A DNA stretch of 64,000 nucleotides from Tetramitus jugosus (taxonomy: Eukaryota; Heterolobosea; Eutetramitea; Acrasida; Vahlkampfiidae). The notes beneath the pieces are model-generated. The model had not been told where the DNA came from, searched no databases, and saw only the letters and a list, made by a program, of their open reading frames with translations. A program made the position numbers and the translations under genes. Location of the stretch: contig OW569377.1 of the NCBI GenBank assembly GCA_937625935.1, positions 248,001-312,000 on the forward strand, given 5' to 3'. Below are positions 58,340 through 64,000 of the stretch, in pieces (position 1 is the stretch's first letter; the number at the start of each line of letters is the position of its first letter).

Positions 58340-61208
58340 ATGTCGAGCAAAGGAAGTAGCTCTAATAGAAAAGCAATTGTGACTGTGATCATTCTTAATG
58401 ATCTTAAGAAGAAAATACCAATCACTGCTGACATGACAGTTCAGGTTTGTGATACTTTCCCTCTCTTTTTGCCCTCACGATTCACAATACTAATCATGGT
58501 ATGATTTATAGCAACTCTTTGAAACTGTATGTGAAAAACTCAACTTGACAGATAGCGGCTACTTTTCAATTTGCGAACAATTGTTGGATGAACATGGAGC
58601 GCCTCTAGGTATGTTCAAGCAAGAGTTTGCACTCTGCTTCCATACTATAACTTTTCCCTTCTCACACGTTCTTTTTTATGAAACAACAGATCGTTTTCTT
58701 GATTTCTCTTCTACTCTGGGAGAAGAGAGAGTAAACTCTCGATCGTCTCTGGCATTCAAAGTGAAGCATGTTAAGAAACCTATTAGAATTGAAGACCCTG
58801 TAGCTGAAGACTTGATCTTTCGACAAGTCCAACAAAATATTATTCAAGAAATTTATCCTTGTCCTGAGAGAATTGCAATCTTGTTGGCTTCTTTGGAACT
58901 TCAAACACAATTTGGAGACTTTGATCCTAAAAAGCATCGAGTCGGTTATTTGAAGTAAGTGTCAACTGATTTTACAGTTCATCCTTCAGTTTTCTAACAA
59001 CAATGAAACGATCTACAGCAAAGTGGGATTATCATCCTATTTACCAAAAACGGTATCTCGTCATGATTACGCTTACTGGCAAGAGAGATTATTTGCTCTC
59101 CATGCCAGACATAGAGGACTAGATAGGAAGGCAGCCATGGCAAAGTACACTGACATAGCTCGTGAAATTCCTTACTATGGAATGAGTTTCTTCGAAGTGA
59201 AGGACGACGCTGGTCTCGAAGTTCTGTCAGCCATTGCGGAGGACGGAATTTACTTGTTTAACTCTTTCAATCTGGTATGTACCATCTTTTTTGTTGATTC
59301 ATGAATCGACCCTAACTCTTCTTTTTCAGAAACTACTCCATGCTTTGAATTTTGAAAACTTAGTCCAATGGACTAGAACATACAATGGAATAGATATCAC
59401 TTTCGAAGAGAATGACGAAGCTGTATGTAAAATATAATTAACAATGATTCATTGAGAAAACATTCTTACTTGTGTTTGATAAATGATAGCACTGTATATC
59501 CTTAATTACCACTCCTCTCAAACAGAAGGAATTCTTAGCACTTCTGGACGAGTACTACGCCCTTCTTCCTGATAAGTGGAAATCTCCGAGAACAAAACCG
59601 AATAATCCCAATCCTATCATGCTCGATGATTCCTCCATGTACGTCGAACCCCGGAAGAGAGTGTTCTTGGGTCGTTTCGGAAGTAGGTTGGAATACTTGA
59701 AAGGATACTATATGGAGAGTTGTTCCTTAGCAAAACTTCCACCAATCAGAAAGTTCTGTCAACAAATTGACACCGCGATTGACACTGAAGAGAGTGTTCA
59801 GAAATTTGATTTGTCTGATTCCAGAATAGGTGATCATAACATTGAGTTTCTCACCAAATCGATCATGAAAGCGATGGACTATGTTCCGGAAGCTGATTTC
59901 CAATGGACCGAAAACTTGGATCTACAGAGATTGGATTTATCAAAAAATAGAGTTGATGTTGGTTGTGTGGTTGTAGTCGATCTAATTTCTCATTTGAGAA
60001 CTATCAAGTCAATTGATCTTTCCTATAATTTGCTAGGAAACAAGGGAGCAATGATGTTGGCAGAAGCTATGTTGAAGTTGACAAAGGTGGAGGAGTTAAT
60101 TCTATCTCACTGCGATATTGGAAACAAAGGATCAATCTCCCTGTGTGAATCTATCAAATGGAAGAAAAGCTTGTTAGTCTTAGATCTCTCAGGCAACCGA
60201 ATTGATGAGAGAGGAATTTCTGGTTTCATCGCAAAGTATTTAGAAGAAGTTTCTAATCTATCAACTGTAGATTTATCTTACAACAAGATTGGAGTCATGG
60301 GTCTTGAAATGTTGATGAAGGCTATGAGTTTAAATCGATCTATAGAAACCTTCAAAATCAGTGGTAATGCATTCGGGAACAAAGGAGGACCTCTCATTGC
60401 TCAAATGCTTCCAATGAACCGAAGCATAAAACATCTAGTACTAAGAGATATCAAGCTCCAAAGTGATAGTTTCTACAAAATCGGGCGAGCACTCGCTAAC
60501 AACACAGATATAGAAACCATTGATTTGGAAGGAAACTTGATTGGAAAGGGAATTGATCGATTAGCAGGAAAGGAAGCGTTAATGTTTTTAACAAGGCCTC
60601 ACCATATTCAGAAGCTCATTTTGGATAATAATGGTATTGATTATCAGTTCGGTGCCATTGTTGCAGATTGTTTAAAGCAGAACAAGAGCATCAAATACTT
60701 CAGTATTGCAATGAACCAATTAGCTTTAGGAGGAACGCTGCCGGAGTCATGGCTTTCGTTGTTCCGTCAGAATATCTACATTGAGCTGATGGACTTCTCA
60801 TCTTGTGGCATCGAAAATCTATCCTCCATCTTAGGAGCATGCGAGAGTAACCCTGCTCTCAAGGTGTTAATCCTCAATGAAAATATCTCCAAAGAAGGAA
60901 ACCAAGATTTGCCATCATTCCTCTCTGCCACTGGACTGTCCAGGTTATCTATCGATGGAATAGGTCTTTCGGACAGTATTGCATGCAGTGTTTGTGACCG
61001 ATTGAAGTCCAACACCAATCTAGAATTCCTTTCCATTCGAAACAATAACTTAACTAAACATGGTTTCGAAAGGATGGCATCCAGTTTGTCAGAGAATAGA
61101 GCACTGAAAACCCTTGAGGTAGCTGGTAACAAGTATGACGAGAATGAAGCCAAAGAAATCTTCAAAACATTTATGGAGAGAACTCTCATTAACGAGGTGA
61201 TTGTTTAA
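58340..61208 (+). CDS. FERM-domain protein with leucine-rich repeats
   Basis: Six exons (58340..58444, 58512..58608, 58690..58954, 59019..59274, 59330..59422, 59526..61208) with short GT-AG introns that all keep the frame give about 832 residues. The start MSSKGSSSN at 58340 is the first ATG that leads into a ubiquitin-like F1 lobe (VTVIILNDLKKKIPITADMTVQ). F2 follows (LIFRQVQQNIIQEIYPCPERIAILLASLELQTQFGDFDP) and F3 contains EIPYYGMSFFEVKDD. From about 320 onwards a dozen or so RNase-inhibitor-type LRRs run to near the end (LQRLDLSKNRVDVG, IKSIDLSYNLLGNKG). FERM binds membrane phosphoinositides and cytoplasmic tails. FERM-LRR proteins occur in amoebae and link adhesion to actin. Confidence 0.88.
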
Positions 61209-61245
61209 ACAAGAAAGAACTGTATGAGTAAACATGAAAAATAAA

Positions 61246-62898
61246 TTACAATTTGGATTGAATTTGACTGGCCTTGCTCTCTCTCTCCTTCAGAACTCGA
61301 CGCAATACCTTGCCAGCAACAGACTTTGGCACTTCATCAATGAACTCTACTGCATGAAGCTTCTTGTAGTGAGCAACACCTTGACTGGCAAAATGAATCA
61401 GCTCATCTGAAGAAATTTGTACATTTGGCTTCAGGACAACAAAAGCCTTTGGAGCCTCTCCTGATTTAGGATGTGAGACACCAATGACTGCTGCATCAGC
61501 CACTGAAGGATGCTTGAGAATAATGGCTTCTAGCTCTGCAGGAGGCACCTGGAAGCCCTTCACCTTAATCAACTCTTTCAATCGATCAGTGACATACACA
61601 AGACCATTCTTCTGATATCCAATATCTCCAGTGTGTAGCCATCCATCTCTAATTGTGAATTTGGTGGCTTCTTGATTGTGCAAATAACCAACCATGACTT
61701 GAGGACCACGGAAGCACAATTCACCCTCAGCACCTTCTCCTAGTTCTCTGCCAGTTTCGAGACACACAACCTTCAATTCTGTGTTGGGCAAAAGTTGACC
61801 TACGGAGGCATAATCAACAGAGGTTCTTGGAGCAAGTGTCAAAACAGGAGATGACTCTGTCATTCCATAACCGTTTCTGACAATAGTATGCTTGAGTCTT
61901 GCAACAGCTTCAACAGCTAGAGTAGGTGGCAAAGGTGCAGCACCAGAAATAATTTCACGCAAGCTACTCAAATCATACTTGCCCACCATTGGATGTTTTG
62001 CCAGTGCCAAAATAATGGGAGGAACAAGTGGTGCCATGGAAATTTTGTGCTTTTGAATCAATTCCAAAAACAGTTGGAATTCAAACTTGGCCATGGTAAC
62101 AACAGTGGCACCAGCCTTCAGAGCCGTGTTGAGCACCATGATTAAGCCATAAATGTGGAACATGGGGAGCACACCCAACATGACTTCCTTGGAGTTCATT
62201 GTGTAAACACTTTCAATCTGAGCCAAGTTCATCATGACATTATGGTGAGTGAGCATGACACCCTTGGACAGTCCAGTCGTACCAGATGAATAAGGCAGGA
62301 AAGCAATATCCTTCTTTGCATCAATCTCGACGCGAATCGGAGTTTTATCAGCAGGTGGCGCCAAAAGTTCTGTAAGTGGATACATTTTGGTCGTTGCCGT
62401 CTTGAACATTTCCGCGATTTTTTCGCGGGGCGTCGTAGGCAACGGAATGAGGAAAATTCCCTCGACAGACAACTCTGACTTGCTCAAAGCTTTTTGCAAC
62501 TGAGGAAGAAACATGTCAATGGTGACAACGAATCGTGCAGCACTGTCTCTCAACTGATGCACCAACTCTGTTGTCGTATACGTTGGATTAATTGTTGTAC
62601 AAATACCACCAATATTGCTCACACCGTGCAACAAGGCAGCGTACACTGGTGTGTTGGGCAGCATGATTGCGAACACGTGACCCTTTCTGAACTGGAACTT
62701 GTCATGCAAATTTTTTCCCACACAAAAAATCAATTGTTGGAGTTGCTTGTAGGTGAATGTTTGACCGGATTGACCATCAATCAGCGCCACTTTTTCACCA
62801 TTGTCAATCGCAGAGGGAGAAAGCTTGGAAAAGACGTACTCGGTGACACCCATGTTGGTTGGAACTTGGACGTTTGGGAATGGACTTTGGATGATCAT
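61246..62898 (-). CDS. Acyl-CoA synthetase / 4-coumarate-CoA ligase-like, peroxisomal signal
   Basis: The 550-residue frame starts with ATG 62898. It belongs to the adenylate-forming (ANL) superfamily: P-loop LPYSSGTTGLSKGVMLTHHN, GYGMTESSP, the YVTDRLKELIKVKGFQVPPAELE hinge region and the catalytic Lys near the C-terminus (PKSVAGKVLRR). The enzyme activates a carboxylic acid to acyl-AMP and transfers it to CoA. The sequence ends in SKL, a type 1 peroxisomal targeting signal. The 4CL family in protists often acts on medium- or long-chain fatty acids; the substrate is not known here. It converges with the FERM-LRR gene 38 bases away. Confidence 0.92.
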   Translation of the reverse strand: MIIQSPFPNVQVPTNMGVTEYVFSKLSPSAIDNGEKVALIDGQSGQTFTYKQLQQLIFCVGKNLHDKFQFRKGHVFAIMLPNTPVYAALLHGVSNIGGICTTINPTYTTTELVHQLRDSAARFVVTIDMFLPQLQKALSKSELSVEGIFLIPLPTTPREKIAEMFKTATTKMYPLTELLAPPADKTPIRVEIDAKKDIAFLPYSSGTTGLSKGVMLTHHNVMMNLAQIESVYTMNSKEVMLGVLPMFHIYGLIMVLNTALKAGATVVTMAKFEFQLFLELIQKHKISMAPLVPPIILALAKHPMVGKYDLSSLREIISGAAPLPPTLAVEAVARLKHTIVRNGYGMTESSPVLTLAPRTSVDYASVGQLLPNTELKVVCLETGRELGEGAEGELCFRGPQVMVGYLHNQEATKFTIRDGWLHTGDIGYQKNGLVYVTDRLKELIKVKGFQVPPAELEAIILKHPSVADAAVIGVSHPKSGEAPKAFVVLKPNVQISSDELIHFASQGVAHYKKLHAVEFIDEVPKSVAGKVLRRVLKERESKASQIQSKL

Positions 62899-63331
62899 GA
62901 TGTTACAGTAAAAGCTTTGGATAGATATATTGGTAATGAGAGGGTATGAGAGCTTCGATGAATGCTTTTGGTGTTGGGGATGGTGTGTTCAGTTTGTTGT
63001 TTTGTCGACGTCCAGTTCACATGGAAAATTTCAATTTGATTGATAGGGTGAGCGGTAAATAGGAGGATTCATCGAAAGTCCGAAAGAGCGGATTGACTAC
63101 TGTACTCATTATCAGTGTCTGGATCTATCGATCATTATGTTTGTTTCTGGTGGGAAATTGCACTGAAGGCATGGTTTAAGGATGGCAAGGTGAAGACCCA
63201 AACTTCCTAAGAAACCCCACACTTTACAAAAACTTTCTTGTTCCCCTTAGTCAAGAAAAGACTGGAAGACACCGTTTGGCACAAGAAAAAGACAAACAAG
63301 GAAGGGACAGGTGTTTGTGACACAAAAGACA
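62899..63331. other. Divergent promoter region
   Basis: 433 bases between divergent starts of the acyl-CoA synthetase and the poly-Gln protein. I see no ORF, RNA gene or repeat; the strand-specific A-rich tract before 63332 fits a 5' UTR. Confidence 0.4.
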
Positions 63332-64000
63332 ATGAAAAGAAAACTCGAATCAATATGTCCTGATGATGATAATCTTCGAAGTGGAGGTACTCCCCCAATG
63401 ATGACTACAACAAGAACATCAACCATTATCCCACCTCATGGCTTACCAACACCATTTATCAGCAATTTTCACATTGCCTCAGGAGACCAACAACCATTTG
63501 CTAACAACAACAATAACTTGTTGTCAGCAGGTCATTCCATGATGCTTCAAAGTGCTACTGCTACTATGAATCAACAACAACAACAACAACAACAACAATC
63601 ATTTCAATTCACTTCGCTTGGAGCTCCTCCTCAGCAACTGATATCCTCTTCAGTAGTCAATCATCACTCTCTACCGACTCCACCTCATTGGCCAATGACT
63701 ACGACTGTTGTTGCACCCGTACTGCAACAACAGCAACAACAACAAGCAAATCATTGGGTATTACCAACACTATCACATTTCCAACAACAACAACAACCAC
63801 AATTGAATCATCTTCCTCAGTACTCTCAGTATCATCATCATCACCAAGGTCCTCAACTCTATGCTTCATCACCACCGTTTCAACAAGCAATGATATCACC
63901 TAACATGCAAATACCATCATTTGCATTCACTGGGGCAGCACCAGTGGCACAAATTTTTCCAATCTCGTCTTTCCAAATGCCATTCATCCAACCTGAGAGA
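63332..64000 (+). CDS. Partial poly-Gln/His/Pro-rich protein, cut by right window edge
   Basis: From ATG 63332 (MKRKLESICPDDDNLRSGG) the frame stays open to the window end, 223 codons. The composition is Gln, His, Pro, Ser and Thr with poly-Gln and poly-Asn runs and repeated SFQ/PPQQ motifs, typical of transcription-regulator N-termini in this genome. The MKRKLE start could be a nuclear signal. No folded domain is reached before the edge, so the family cannot be named. Confidence 0.6.
   Translation, partial: MKRKLESICPDDDNLRSGGTPPMMTTTRTSTIIPPHGLPTPFISNFHIASGDQQPFANNNNNLLSAGHSMMLQSATATMNQQQQQQQQQSFQFTSLGAPPQQLISSSVVNHHSLPTPPHWPMTTTVVAPVLQQQQQQQANHWVLPTLSHFQQQQQPQLNHLPQYSQYHHHHQGPQLYASSPPFQQAMISPNMQIPSFAFTGAAPVAQIFPISSFQMPFIQPER

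Overview
The window is nuclear DNA of a free-living, flagellate-capable protist. The best match is a heterolobosean amoeba of the Naegleria type; this is inference from gene content, not a database result. Genes are dense, on both strands, and carry few short GT-AG introns of about 40 to 130 bases. Proteins have long Gln, Asn and Ser runs. The signalling genes (G-alpha, RGS/DEP, hybrid histidine kinase, RhoGEF, formin, FERM-LRR, Rab-like GTPase) suit an amoeboid cell. CFAP410 indicates a cilium and DMC1 indicates meiotic machinery. Two identical chromosomal 5S rRNA genes and three tRNA genes (Arg-TCT, Cys-GCA with intron, Glu-CTC) are present.

Layout. 1-12.8 kb: helical-repeat gene cut by the left edge, SET/PHD methyltransferase, tandem MAPEG pair, unusual G-alpha, two-exon hybrid histidine kinase, Ser/Thr-rich protein. 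12.8-14.3 kb: ORF1-only retroelement just upstream of tRNA-Arg. 14.4-28.9 kb: CDP-alcohol phosphotransferase, CFAP410, secreted PHB-depolymerase-like protein, kinase/F-box/WD40 fusion, nitroreductase, 5S rRNA, DMC1, RING protein, ZFAND1-like protein, RCC1 protein. 28.9-51.0 kb: tRNA-Cys, mitochondrial acyl carrier protein, two small proteins, PTEN-like formin, RBM28/Nop4-like protein, PB1 protein, second 5S rRNA, Cys-rich/vWA/DH-PH protein, FKBP-TPR protein, RGS/DEP protein, second RCC1 protein, RBJ-like GTPase. 51.0-58.2 kb: nested retrotransposon complex upstream of tRNA-Glu. 58.3-64 kb: FERM-LRR protein, peroxisomal-type acyl-CoA synthetase, poly-Gln protein cut by the right edge.

The most interesting system is a family of non-LTR retrotransposons placed at a fixed distance upstream of tRNA genes. 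Element A (52849-58137) has an APE/RT ORF2 and an ORF1 broken by one frameshift. Two 1.33-kb elements (12832-14163 and 51516-52848) carry only an intact ORF1. Insertion points lie about 40 to 45 bases upstream of tRNA-Arg and tRNA-Glu, always with the element 5' end facing the tRNA. At tRNA-Glu, A and one ORF1-only unit are joined head to tail between a single target-site duplication, so they appear to have integrated in one event. A 5'-truncated relic with its own duplication lies next to them. Members share 5' and 3' terminal motifs and 3'-region hairpins of a 10-bp stem and 3-nt loop. The arrangement suggests a two-component element in which one partner can supply ORF1 protein and the other endonuclease/reverse transcriptase.

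Method limits: introns and starts were assigned by eye from reading frame, GT-AG borders and remembered family features. No search was run. Residue positions marked with 'about' are estimates.
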